Assembly (NCBI GenBank): GCA_014055465.1
Contig: WIAF01000001.1
Span: forward strand, 372,001 to 436,000
Origin: Nitrospira sp. CR1.1
Lineage (GTDB): Bacteria; Nitrospirota; Nitrospiria; Nitrospirales; Nitrospiraceae
Length of the DNA stretch: 64,000 bases
Direction of reading: 5' to 3'
Part shown: piece by piece, positions 41,653-49,998 of the stretch
Layout of the letters: each line of letters starts with the position of its first letter
Position numbering within the stretch: the first letter of the stretch is position 1
Notes under the pieces: generated by a model
Databases searched by the model: none
The model's input: the letters and a program-made list of their open reading frames with translations, nothing else
Told to the model about the DNA's origin: nothing
Made by a program: the position numbers and the translations under genes

Positions 41653-43113
41653 CTACGGCCGAAACCCGAAATGATAGTATTCGACGGGACTCGGAGGTGC
41701 GCCAAGGGCCATCAACCAGGACTCTCGCTCGTACCCGAGCGATTCCAACTCGCCCTGCGCCTGACTCAACTCTTCTTCCGTGACATAGGCGATGGTATCG
41801 GGAATTCCATTGGGTTTCATGGAAAGGAGCGTCCCCTGCGCGGCCTCCCGTTCTTCCGCGGGCATTTCATTGCGCAGGGGGAACTCGATCTTCCGTTGAT
41901 ACGGGCTCTCGTAGATGTCATTCAGCGTGCGAATGGTTTTCAACGTCAGCCGATCCAACTCCCATGGTTGAACCTTAGAACCCACCGTCGGATGACAGGC
42001 CAGCAGATCCATCAGCGTCATCACATTCGTCCCGAGTCGGCTGCCCACGAACTCCCGTTGGGTTTCAATGGTCGTGGTCGTGATCCCCAGGTGCTTGGCC
42101 ACGGCTTGAATGAGCGCCAGGTTCACCATGAAACTGTATTGGCCGCCGAATAGGCCATAACAAGGCTTCTCGGGATCGTTGAGCACCTGCATGTCCGCCG
42201 TTCCTGCATCGAAACTGCTGAATCCCACGGCATCGGGCGCCAGCACCCGCTTCGCTTCCTTGATCGACGCGCAGGCGCCGAGATTCACCGGCACTAACAC
42301 CTCATCGTCGATCGCCTTCATAAATTCGGTCAGGGTCTTCCGATAGGGAACGTCTTTCCAATCCACTTTGTGATATTCACGCTCCCAGATCAGATCGTCC
42401 AGAAAAGGCGGGAACTGTTTCAACTTCTCGATGTCCTTCGCGTCAAACGCGCGGACAAAGCCGGACCAATCGGCAATCGCCGCCGCCTTGCGCTCATTGA
42501 GGTTCGGGCGGAGATGCTCTTCCTCATACTCGCCGCCCTTCTTCGCAATGAGCTTGGTGGCCAATTCGTTCCACAGCTCATTACAGAGAATCCGATCAAC
42601 CGTGCCGTCGGCGATTGTCGCCAGATGTTCGACATCGGCGCAGAGGGACTCGACCTTGGACACATGCGGGACCAGATCAGGATGTGCGCGCGCCCGCTCC
42701 AGCGCAGGGGCGTGGGAATCGACCAACAGATAGCGTACTCGGGGATAGACCTGACCCGCCTTGTCGAGACGCTGCAAATGGCTGAGGAAGCAGGCCGCCA
42801 GGTTGCCGTTGCCGGGCCCCCACTCCATCACGATCAAGGATGACCGGGTAGCGGAATCACCCGACGCAGAAGGCTTCGCAGCGGCCTTCTTGTCACGCTT
42901 GACCACCTGTTCGAAATAATCGGCCGCCAAGGCATGGGCCAACCGATAGTCGGCCGAGGCGAAGGTCTGATAGAAACTGCGTTGCTGATCACCCCGCAGT
43001 TGATAGAACAGAGTGTTGATATGGGCCTGCCAGTAATCGACCGGCTTATATTCTCCGATCGGTTGCGGTAGCGCATCGGGATCCTCGACTGGTGTCATGA
43101 GGTGCTGTTCCAT
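41653..43113 (-). CDS. SAM-dependent methyltransferase, MidA/DUF185-like
   Basis: Protein of about 486 aa with a class I methyltransferase fold. The SAM-binding loop is VMEWGPGNGNLAACFL and an acidic end-of-strand-2 residue lies in RYLLVDSHAPALE. The neighbourhood of conserved residues fits the MidA/NDUFAF7 (Methyltransf_28) group, whose members methylate an Arg in complex I in eukaryotes. It is longer than MidA, with a large C-terminal extension. The target is not inferable here. Start ATG 43113 follows GGGGGGA; the upstream frame is rejected. Confidence 0.8.
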   Translation of the reverse strand: MEQHLMTPVEDPDALPQPIGEYKPVDYWQAHINTLFYQLRGDQQRSFYQTFASADYRLAHALAADYFEQVVKRDKKAAAKPSASGDSATRSSLIVMEWGPGNGNLAACFLSHLQRLDKAGQVYPRVRYLLVDSHAPALERARAHPDLVPHVSKVESLCADVEHLATIADGTVDRILCNELWNELATKLIAKKGGEYEEEHLRPNLNERKAAAIADWSGFVRAFDAKDIEKLKQFPPFLDDLIWEREYHKVDWKDVPYRKTLTEFMKAIDDEVLVPVNLGACASIKEAKRVLAPDAVGFSSFDAGTADMQVLNDPEKPCYGLFGGQYSFMVNLALIQAVAKHLGITTTTIETQREFVGSRLGTNVMTLMDLLACHPTVGSKVQPWELDRLTLKTIRTLNDIYESPYQRKIEFPLRNEMPAEEREAAQGTLLSMKPNGIPDTIAYVTEEELSQAQGELESLGYERESWLMALGAPPSPVEYYHFGFRP

Positions 43114-43292
43114 GCTGTCCCCCCGTAAAAAGAGGGAAAGTCTAACAGGAAGCAAATTTCAGCCGCAACCTCTTCTGGAGGAATCCAACATCCCATCATC
43201 CGCACTGTTTCTCCGTCAAAGACACGCCGGCCGAGGCTCCGGCGGCTGACGCATTCTTGACAGGCCCGCCGGGCAGAGTGTACCAAGACAGG

Positions 43293-43868
43293 ATGAGATC
43301 GGTGTGCGCGCTTGCCTGTCCCATCGTTCTTCTCTCCGGCTCCCTCCTCTTGGCCGAGGAGCTCCCCCTGACGCGCAACGTCCCGATTCCGGATTTTCAG
43401 AACCGTATCGAGAGCGCCAAACCGTACAATTTCGATGCGCCGCCTGAAGGCATGTTTCGCCACATTGTGCTTGCCGAAGGGTTCGACGAAGAATTGGGGT
43501 TCCAGCGGACCCATGAAATTGTTCCCGTCAAACCAACCGAGCGCTTCCTCGCCGGTACCAAACCCATCTTCATCGTGTTTGAATTGCACCAGCACTACCA
43601 ATCGTTTCAGGTCTTCGGGCGCTGCTATCCCGAGGACGTGGCTGGAGCGGACACAAGCCTCGTGATCGCTGAAGATGCGATGTACATCGCCCTGGAAGAT
43701 CAAACCGGCTATCTGAAGTTATTTCCTGCGGACAGCGGCTGGAAACCGGGACGCTATCGGGTGGAAATCCACGCCGGCGAGCAAATCAACGACATGAGCC
43801 TGATGGGCACCATGCGCTTCACCATCACCGCCGCAGCGGAATCGGATGGCCCTGCCAAAATCCGGTAA
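43293..43868 (+). CDS. Exported hypothetical protein, 191 aa
   Basis: Signal peptide (MRSVCALACPIVLLSGSLLL, cleavage likely after LAEE or close by), then a mature domain without cysteines that shows beta-rich segments such as KPIFIVFELHQHYQSFQVFG and GRYRVEIHAGEQINDMSLMG. The pattern resembles a secreted immunoglobulin-like or carbohydrate-binding sandwich fold, but I cannot name a family. Divergent from the MidA-like gene. Confidence 0.75.
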   Translation: MRSVCALACPIVLLSGSLLLAEELPLTRNVPIPDFQNRIESAKPYNFDAPPEGMFRHIVLAEGFDEELGFQRTHEIVPVKPTERFLAGTKPIFIVFELHQHYQSFQVFGRCYPEDVAGADTSLVIAEDAMYIALEDQTGYLKLFPADSGWKPGRYRVEIHAGEQINDMSLMGTMRFTITAAAESDGPAKIR

Positions 43869-44077
43869 CCGGACAGGCCTGCCCCAGACCGATTGACGGC
43901 CGCGCCAGGATCGGGCTATGCCGGGTTGCCGCATTTCTCTTTCTGTCCGGCACGGCCTTGATCGTCAGATCCCTCTTCCTCCGCTAACCGGATGCGCAAA
44001 CAATTCGTCCAGCAAGGCTGCAGCGTGCGAAACCAGTACGGCTCGCGAACATCAGCCCCAATGAACGTCGCACGGTG

Positions 44078-44107
44078 TTGACGAAAGACGGGGCCTCAGT
44101 CTAGACT
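44078..44107 (+). promoter_or_regulatory. Candidate sigma70 promoter of the ABC protein gene
   Basis: TTGACG (44078-44083) and TAGACT (44102-44107) are 18 bp apart. Transcription would start near 44114, giving a leader of about 100 nt that contains the hairpin at 44182-44212. Confidence 0.55.
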
Positions 44108-44181
44108 TTGCCCCGCCGTACGCATCCCTCCGGTGATGGAGTTCACCGAGAACCGCCGATTGCGAACCTCGCACGGCTGAT

Positions 44182-44212
44182 AACTCCTACCAGCGCCCAC
44201 GCGGTAGGAGTT
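44182..44212 (+). promoter_or_regulatory. Hairpin that encloses the ribosome binding site of the ABC protein gene
   Basis: A perfect 10-bp inverted repeat (44182-44191 with 44203-44212) around an 11-nt loop. The right arm is GGTAGGAGTT and contains the TAGGAG ribosome binding site 7 nt before the GTG start at 44217. Folding would hide the site, so translation may be conditional. The short T-run after the stem could alternatively make it a weak terminator. Confidence 0.6.
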
Positions 44213-44216
44213 TCTT

Positions 44217-45908
44217 GTGAACCAGTCCCCCGCAACGACACCGGCCTATCCCCAATATCAACTGACGACAGTCCTCCGCGACATTTTCGCTCACCTGGGC
44301 ATACTGCTGAAACTGGAGCGATCGATCCTGGGCATCATTGCCTCCTATGCAGTGGCCATTGGATTTTTCCTCCTCTGTGTCCCCATTGCCGTCCAGGAGC
44401 TCGTCAGCACGTTCTCCTTTGCAATGGAACCCCGCATGATTTTCACGCTGGCGCTGTTCGTCGCCAGTTCCTTGACCGGCGTCGCGGCCTTTCGTGTGCT
44501 ACAGGCGCGCGCGGTGGAGACCTTGCAACAGCGGATCTACACGCGCGTCGCCATCGCGTTCACCCGCCTGCTGCCCCGCCTTCGCGACAATACGTGTGCC
44601 ATGCCGCAAGCCTACCGGTTCATGGAGGCCGACTTGCTGACCCGCGCCCTGGTGGCCATGGTGGCAGATCTCTTTAACGTCGCCGTGGTCGGCGCCATCG
44701 GGATGACCCTGCTGATCCTGTTTCATCCCTACTTCGTGCTCTACATTCTGGTGTTGATTCTCGGGTTTGTGGGCTTGCTCACCCTGTTTGGGCGAGGAGG
44801 ATTCTTTATCACCCTAGAAATGTCCCGTTTGCACTATGAGATATTCGGCTGGATTCAGAATATCGCGCACAATCTTCCCCACCTCCGGGCAGCAGGAGAC
44901 AGCCCGTATCTGCTGGAGCGAACCGATACCCTGACCCGCATCTATGCCCGAATTCGGCAGCGACGTTCCGATACGCTTACCGGACGGCAGTATAAAGCCG
45001 CGGCCTTGTGGCAAGTCGTCGGCCATAGTGGGCTCCTCATCACAGCGGGACTCCTGGTGGTTGATGGACAATTGACGGTCGGGCAATTCGCCGCCGCCGA
45101 AGTGCTGGTCGGCAACCTGCTGCTCAACATGGACACGTTGGCTCGGCGTATGGTCGCGATGTTTTTTACGTTCGTGTCCTGCCGCGAAATGGCCGCCGTG
45201 TTCTCCCTGCCCACAGAAGAGGACGGCGCGAAGCAAACACTGCCGGCGACGCAGTTCGTGGACTCCGGCATTCGCCTGACGTGTCGGAACCTTTCGTACA
45301 CTGCTCAGGACGGGGTGCCGATTTTTCAGAACGTGGCTCTGGAGGTAGCCCCGGGAGAAACCGTGAGCGTCTTGTGCGGCACCAACAGGGCCAAGACCGC
45401 CCTTGCCAAAGTCCTGGCCGGTCTTCACCCACCCTCGACCGGATTCGTTCGGTACAACGCCATGAATCTGGCCGAAGTGAGGCGCGACTCGATCAGCCGT
45501 GTGCGCGGACTCATCCTGGACTCCCATCCCACGTTGCTCGACGGGACGCTGGAAGACAACATCACGCTGGGCAGACCTACGATCGAATACCAAGATCTTC
45601 AATGGGCGTTGCGTTTTGTGGAGTTGGACAACGACATCGATTTAATGCCCCAAGGCCTGAATACCCCCGTCTCCGGTGGGGAGACGCATCTCTCAGTCAG
45701 TCAGATTCTCCGCCTTCTCGTGGCCCGCGCGATTGTCACCCGTCCGCAAATTCTCATTTTCGACGGAACCCTCCACAATCTGCTTCCCGCCACAAGGGAA
45801 CTGCTGCTTCGCCGACTCTGCGCGAAAGACGAGCGCTGGTCGGTGATCTTCGTCTCGAACGATCCGACCTTTTCAACACATGTCGACCGGCAGGTGTCCA
45901 TCGATTAG
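44217..45908 (+). CDS. ABC-type membrane/ATPase fusion with degenerate ATP-binding site
   Basis: Exporter-style half transporter of 563 aa: a membrane domain with about six hydrophobic segments (residues 35-340) and a C-terminal ATPase domain (about 350-563). Catalytic elements are altered. The Walker A is GTNRAKT (residues 388-394; Ala392 replaces the Gly of GKT), the signature is VSGGETH, and Walker B is ILIFDGT with Gly517 in place of the catalytic Glu. The H-loop position reads VSND without His. Such a domain would hydrolyse ATP poorly if at all, so the protein may need a partner or act as a regulator or permease. GTG start with TAGGAG upstream. Confidence 0.85.
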   Translation: MNQSPATTPAYPQYQLTTVLRDIFAHLGILLKLERSILGIIASYAVAIGFFLLCVPIAVQELVSTFSFAMEPRMIFTLALFVASSLTGVAAFRVLQARAVETLQQRIYTRVAIAFTRLLPRLRDNTCAMPQAYRFMEADLLTRALVAMVADLFNVAVVGAIGMTLLILFHPYFVLYILVLILGFVGLLTLFGRGGFFITLEMSRLHYEIFGWIQNIAHNLPHLRAAGDSPYLLERTDTLTRIYARIRQRRSDTLTGRQYKAAALWQVVGHSGLLITAGLLVVDGQLTVGQFAAAEVLVGNLLLNMDTLARRMVAMFFTFVSCREMAAVFSLPTEEDGAKQTLPATQFVDSGIRLTCRNLSYTAQDGVPIFQNVALEVAPGETVSVLCGTNRAKTALAKVLAGLHPPSTGFVRYNAMNLAEVRRDSISRVRGLILDSHPTLLDGTLEDNITLGRPTIEYQDLQWALRFVELDNDIDLMPQGLNTPVSGGETHLSVSQILRLLVARAIVTRPQILIFDGTLHNLLPATRELLLRRLCAKDERWSVIFVSNDPTFSTHVDRQVSID

Positions 45909-46042
45909 CACGTCCTGATCCGCATGAATCAACAACACCGTTGAGCGGGAGACAGAATCGTTTGACCACCCCTCCGTGCGTTTTGTAGAATATGCCCCGT
46001 GCATACTGATCAACGGCTGCGCAAAGGAACTGATCCCGCTCC

Positions 46043-46819
46043 ATGACTGTGGCTACCCGCCCATGGGCTTCCGTGGTCATCCCGATCAAGGATGAACGCG
46101 ACAATCTGGTCCCCCTGACAGAGCAATTGGTGAAGGTCCTGGATGGCCGGGAAGAGTCGCGATCGGCCCCGTTCGAGTTGATCTTTATCGACGACGGCAG
46201 TTCGGACGGCAGTTCAGACGTACTGGATGGCCTGGCCGCGCAATACCGCACGGTCAAGGTCTTTCACTTCGATCGCAACTACGGGCAATCGGCGGCCTTC
46301 GACGCGGGGTTTAAGCAGTCGACAGGAGAACTGGTGATGACCATCGACGGCGACCTGCAAAACGACCCGGCTGATATCGCGACGCTGCTTCCGCACATCC
46401 AGACCTTCGATCTCGTCTGTGGCTGGCGAAAAGACCGCCACGATAACCTGACACGGAAGATTTCGTCCCGGATTGCCAACAAGGTCCGCAGCGCCGTCAC
46501 AGGCGACCGTGTCCACGACACCGGCTGCTCGCTCAAACTCTTTCGCCGGGCAGTGGTGGAAAAACTGCAGCTCTTTGAGGGCATGCACCGGTTTTTCCCC
46601 GCCCTGGCCCTGATGCACGGGTTCACCGTCACCGAGGTGCCGGTGCGCCATTATCCGCGCACGCGCGGAACCTCGAAATACGGCGTTGGCAACCGTCTGT
46701 TCAAAGGCCTGTACGATCTGGTGGCCGTACGATGGATGCAGCACCGCTGCCTGCGGTATCACTACCGCATCGCCGCCACCTCCGCTTCCCGTTCGACCTC
46801 GGCCTCCGTACAGCTATGA
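46043..46819 (+). CDS. GT2 family glycosyltransferase (DPM1/ArnC-like)
   Basis: Cytoplasmic-face glycosyltransferase of 258 aa. It has the GT-A nucleotide-binding segments SVVIPIKDERDNL and IDDGSSDGSS and the metal-binding TIDGDLQNDP. The pattern matches dolichyl- or undecaprenyl-phosphate sugar transferases that load a sugar onto a lipid carrier. Unlike DPM1-type proteins of bacteria with membrane tails, no obvious hydrophobic C-terminal helix is seen. The stop overlaps the start of the next gene by 4 bp (ATGA), so the cluster is an operon. Confidence 0.92.
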   Translation: MTVATRPWASVVIPIKDERDNLVPLTEQLVKVLDGREESRSAPFELIFIDDGSSDGSSDVLDGLAAQYRTVKVFHFDRNYGQSAAFDAGFKQSTGELVMTIDGDLQNDPADIATLLPHIQTFDLVCGWRKDRHDNLTRKISSRIANKVRSAVTGDRVHDTGCSLKLFRRAVVEKLQLFEGMHRFFPALALMHGFTVTEVPVRHYPRTRGTSKYGVGNRLFKGLYDLVAVRWMQHRCLRYHYRIAATSASRSTSASVQL

Positions 46820-47115
46820 CACTCGATACCATTTGGCTGATTATCGGATTCCTGGGACAGGGGATCTTCTTTATGCGCTGGGTGGTCCAGTGGATCGCTT
46901 CTGAGCGCCATGCCGAGAGCCGCGTGCCGACGGCGTTCTGGTATATGAGCATGATCGGCGGGTTGATCACGCTCGCGTACGCCATCTATCGGCAGGACCC
47001 GGTCTTCATTGCCGGACAGAGCATCGGCAGTATCGTCTATCTCCGCAACCTCATGCTCATTCACCGCCCGAACTCTGCCGACTCCGGCACAGCATCCCCG
47101 GCGATCAAATCGTAA
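46816..47115 (+). CDS. LpxB N-terminal-domain (LABN) small membrane protein
   Basis: Membrane protein of 99 aa corresponding to the LAB_N domain (the N-terminal membrane part of some lipid-A-disaccharide synthases). It shows IGFLGQGIFFMRWVVQWIASE, SRVPTAFWYMSMIGGLI and SIVYLRNLMLI, with about three membrane helices. It overlaps the preceding glycosyltransferase gene by 4 bp and the following one by 1 bp. Such proteins are common between a GT2 and a GT39 enzyme and may help flip or hold lipid-linked sugars. Confidence 0.88.
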   Translation: MTLDTIWLIIGFLGQGIFFMRWVVQWIASERHAESRVPTAFWYMSMIGGLITLAYAIYRQDPVFIAGQSIGSIVYLRNLMLIHRPNSADSGTASPAIKS

Positions 47116-48911
47116 TGGAACCTCATATGAACGGAGAAGTCCCGTCTTTGCAGACGCCTGCGCCAATTGACCGATCGATTCAACCAGTGACGCTCCTCGT
47201 CTTGTTGGCCTTGGCTGCCGTGCTGTTCTTTGTCGGGCTCGGGTCCCTCGGCCTGACCGATCGGGATGAAGGGCGAAACGCGGAAGCCGGCCGGGAAATG
47301 TACGAAACGGGCAATTACATCAGCCCCACGTTCAACTATGAGCCGCGCTTCGCCAAGCCGGTCTTCGTCTATTGGCTGATGACGGCCTCATACCATCTGT
47401 TCGGTGTCAACGAATTCGCGGCGCGATTTCCGTCCGCCCTGTTCGGTCTAGGCTTGATCCTCCTTCAGTATGTGTTTTTGACACGGTGTCGAGGACCGGT
47501 GACCGGCCTGTTCGGCGCGGCCATGCTGTTGTTGAATCTGGAGATCATCGGGCTGAGTCGCATGGCGCTCACCGACAGTGTGTTGATCTTCTTTACCACG
47601 CTGTCTCTCTATGGGTTCTGGCTGGGCCTCCATGGAGAGGGACGTGAACGCCACTTCATATGGTTCTTTTACATCGGCATGGCGCTCGGGACGCTGACGA
47701 AGGGACCGATCGGCTTTCTGATTCCTCTGCTGGCGGTGGGGCCGTATCTCTGGCTCACGCGCTCCTGGCCGCTCTTCCGTCGGCAGGGACAGCTCTTTCC
47801 TGGCCTTCTCCTTTTTCTCGCCCTGGCCCTCCCCTGGTATCTCATGATGTTGAACCTTCATGGACAACGGTATACGGCCTCCGCGCAGGGCGATACGATC
47901 GGCCGTTTCTTTGGAACCATGGAAGGACACGGCGGCACCCTGTTGTTCTACCTGCCCGTGTTCCTTCTCGGGTTCTTCCCTTGGAGCGGACTCCTGCCCT
48001 TTGCCTGGTACCAGGCCTATCGCAGCTGGCGGGAGGCACGACAGGCCGGAGCACTCGCGCCGGCTCAGGACCAGGACTCAACCCGGTCCTCACCGGCGCT
48101 CGAGTGGTTTGCCGCTGTCTGGGTGTTGGGGGGGCTCGTGTTTTTCAGTCTCTCTTCCACGCGTCTGCCGCATTATATCGGGCCACTGTTTCCCGCTGCG
48201 GCGATCTTGACGGCGTCCTTCTGGAATCGCTGTGTGACCGACCATGCTGCGCCAAACCTACGCGCCGCCATCCACACCATTACCGCCGTGGGCTGTATCC
48301 TGGCACTGGCTTTTGCTTTATTACCACCCCTCTACCCCACATGGTTAGCCCCAAAACTGATCAATGAATTTCCCCTGGCGAGACAGGTGGGGCTCGGACC
48401 GGGCCCCTATACCATCGCCTCGATTTTCCTGGTGGGCATGGGCCTCGTCGCCTACTTTGGATTCAGCGAAACAAGAAGACCCGCTGCATTCTGGGCGGCC
48501 GGAGGCTCGCTGGCTCTTGTGGTGCTGGCGACCACACAACTCATCTTTCCATTGGTGCATCTCGTGGTCATCGATCCACCGCAACGGCTGGCAGAGATTG
48601 CCGGAATGAATCTCGGCCCGAACGATCGGTTGATCATTTATGGTCAGCCTCGACCTTCATTAGTGTTCTATGCACAACGGAAAGCCATCATGGTTCCCAA
48701 GAATGAGGAGGCAAACATCAAGCCTTACCTGACTCAGCCAAACCGCACGATGATCCTCCTGCCGACGGAACTCAGAAATAGATTGCCGGTGGAAACCATA
48801 GACTATCCAGTCTTGCTTGAACAATTTGGCTATACGCTGCTGGCGAACCAATCGCTGATTCACGTCCCGGAGGATGCAGAGAAACCAGCGGTCCGGATTC
48901 CCGGGCACTGA
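47115..48911 (+). CDS. GT39/ArnT-like integral membrane glycosyltransferase
   Basis: Lipid-phosphate-sugar-dependent glycosyltransferase of 598 aa with about twelve hydrophobic segments. The N-terminal DRDEGRNAEAGREM loop is the acidic motif typical of ArnT/PMT-like enzymes, and HLFGVNEFAARFPSALFG follows. The hydrophilic C-terminus is periplasmic. It would transfer a sugar from the lipid carrier loaded by the GT2 enzyme onto an envelope acceptor such as lipid A or a glycan; the exact donor is unknown. The ATG overlaps the upstream stop by one base (TAATG). Confidence 0.9.
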   Translation: MEPHMNGEVPSLQTPAPIDRSIQPVTLLVLLALAAVLFFVGLGSLGLTDRDEGRNAEAGREMYETGNYISPTFNYEPRFAKPVFVYWLMTASYHLFGVNEFAARFPSALFGLGLILLQYVFLTRCRGPVTGLFGAAMLLLNLEIIGLSRMALTDSVLIFFTTLSLYGFWLGLHGEGRERHFIWFFYIGMALGTLTKGPIGFLIPLLAVGPYLWLTRSWPLFRRQGQLFPGLLLFLALALPWYLMMLNLHGQRYTASAQGDTIGRFFGTMEGHGGTLLFYLPVFLLGFFPWSGLLPFAWYQAYRSWREARQAGALAPAQDQDSTRSSPALEWFAAVWVLGGLVFFSLSSTRLPHYIGPLFPAAAILTASFWNRCVTDHAAPNLRAAIHTITAVGCILALAFALLPPLYPTWLAPKLINEFPLARQVGLGPGPYTIASIFLVGMGLVAYFGFSETRRPAAFWAAGGSLALVVLATTQLIFPLVHLVVIDPPQRLAEIAGMNLGPNDRLIIYGQPRPSLVFYAQRKAIMVPKNEEANIKPYLTQPNRTMILLPTELRNRLPVETIDYPVLLEQFGYTLLANQSLIHVPEDAEKPAVRIPGH

Positions 48912-48918
48912 TCGTTCA

Positions 48919-49998
48919 TCACTGCAGCGGCACAAGGCCTTTGAGGAACTGGGCGGCGATGACCCCCGCAAGACTTCCCGCCGCGCAAAGTCCGGCCTTG
49001 CGCCAGGATGGCGGAGCAAATAAACCGGAGTCCTTTGTGGCAGCATTCCATCGCGCCACACACAGGAGACCGGTGAGTCCGATCACGAGCGGAGCTCCGG
49101 TCGCAACCGCTACCCCTGCCAGCAACAAGCTTTTCGAGGTTACGACCGCCTTCACCCCGCGGCCGGTCACCGATCTCCGTTGCGGCATCACCTGCAGCAC
49201 CCAACCTGCAACCACCAGCAGCACCCCGGACGCAACCAGCATGTGATCCATCGCCGGATCGACAATGCGATGGGTGAGCACCCAGAACATACCTGTCAGC
49301 AACAAGACGACAGGCGCGATGCGGACAATCGCCTGGGCGGAAGATCTGCCCCACCAATGCAGCGGCCCGTTGAAGACCGATCCGACCATAAAGCCCAACA
49401 CCATCCCGCCGACCACGTCGCCGGGGAAATGCGATCCTCTCCAAATCCGGCTGGCCCCGACCCATCCGGCCAGGACAAACGGGAGCCATGAACACCTGGG
49501 CAACGCGCGCGCCAAGACGGTCGCCACGGCAACCGTCGCCGAGGTATGGCCTGAGGGAAACGAGTCTAACCCCGACTGTAACGAGGGCCACCAGTGCCAT
49601 CCGTCAGAATGGGTCAAGCGCGGCCTCGGACGGCCAATGATATGTTTAAGGCTGTTCACCAGCAATGCCACTGCCCCATGGGCAAGCAGACTATCCACCG
49701 CCGTACGAATCCAAGTTTGTCGCTTGAATAGATATCCGGTTCCCAGGAGAAGCACGCTGATGGTAATCAACGTCCCCCCGTTCCCCAGTTTTTCGCCAAG
49801 ATCGCCCAAGGATTGAAGCGCCGACAGATTATGCGAGCGGAGGAACCGCAGGATGGGAATATCGATGTAAAAGAGCGCGACGAATGACCCGAGCACCACA
49901 AGCGCGGAGAGGATCACCGCCGGGACCGGCGGGCAATCCGGTGGTGGCCCAGGCTGCGCCGATGCCGGCGCAGCCTGCCCGTCACCTGATTCGGTCAT
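48919..49998 (-). CDS. PAP2-family membrane phosphatase with C-terminal membrane extension
   Basis: Integral membrane lipid phosphatase of 359 aa with the three PAP2 motifs: KHIIGRPRP, PSGHTS and SRIWRGSHFPGDV. About eight or more hydrophobic segments; the extra C-terminal membrane helices (about residues 220-350) are beyond the core domain. It may recycle undecaprenyl pyrophosphate or lipid phosphates. The ATG at 49998 overlaps the stop of the TolB-like gene (ATGA), so they are co-translated. An upstream in-frame extension is rejected. Confidence 0.9.
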   Translation of the reverse strand: MTESGDGQAAPASAQPGPPPDCPPVPAVILSALVVLGSFVALFYIDIPILRFLRSHNLSALQSLGDLGEKLGNGGTLITISVLLLGTGYLFKRQTWIRTAVDSLLAHGAVALLVNSLKHIIGRPRPRLTHSDGWHWWPSLQSGLDSFPSGHTSATVAVATVLARALPRCSWLPFVLAGWVGASRIWRGSHFPGDVVGGMVLGFMVGSVFNGPLHWWGRSSAQAIVRIAPVVLLLTGMFWVLTHRIVDPAMDHMLVASGVLLVVAGWVLQVMPQRRSVTGRGVKAVVTSKSLLLAGVAVATGAPLVIGLTGLLCVARWNAATKDSGLFAPPSWRKAGLCAAGSLAGVIAAQFLKGLVPLQ

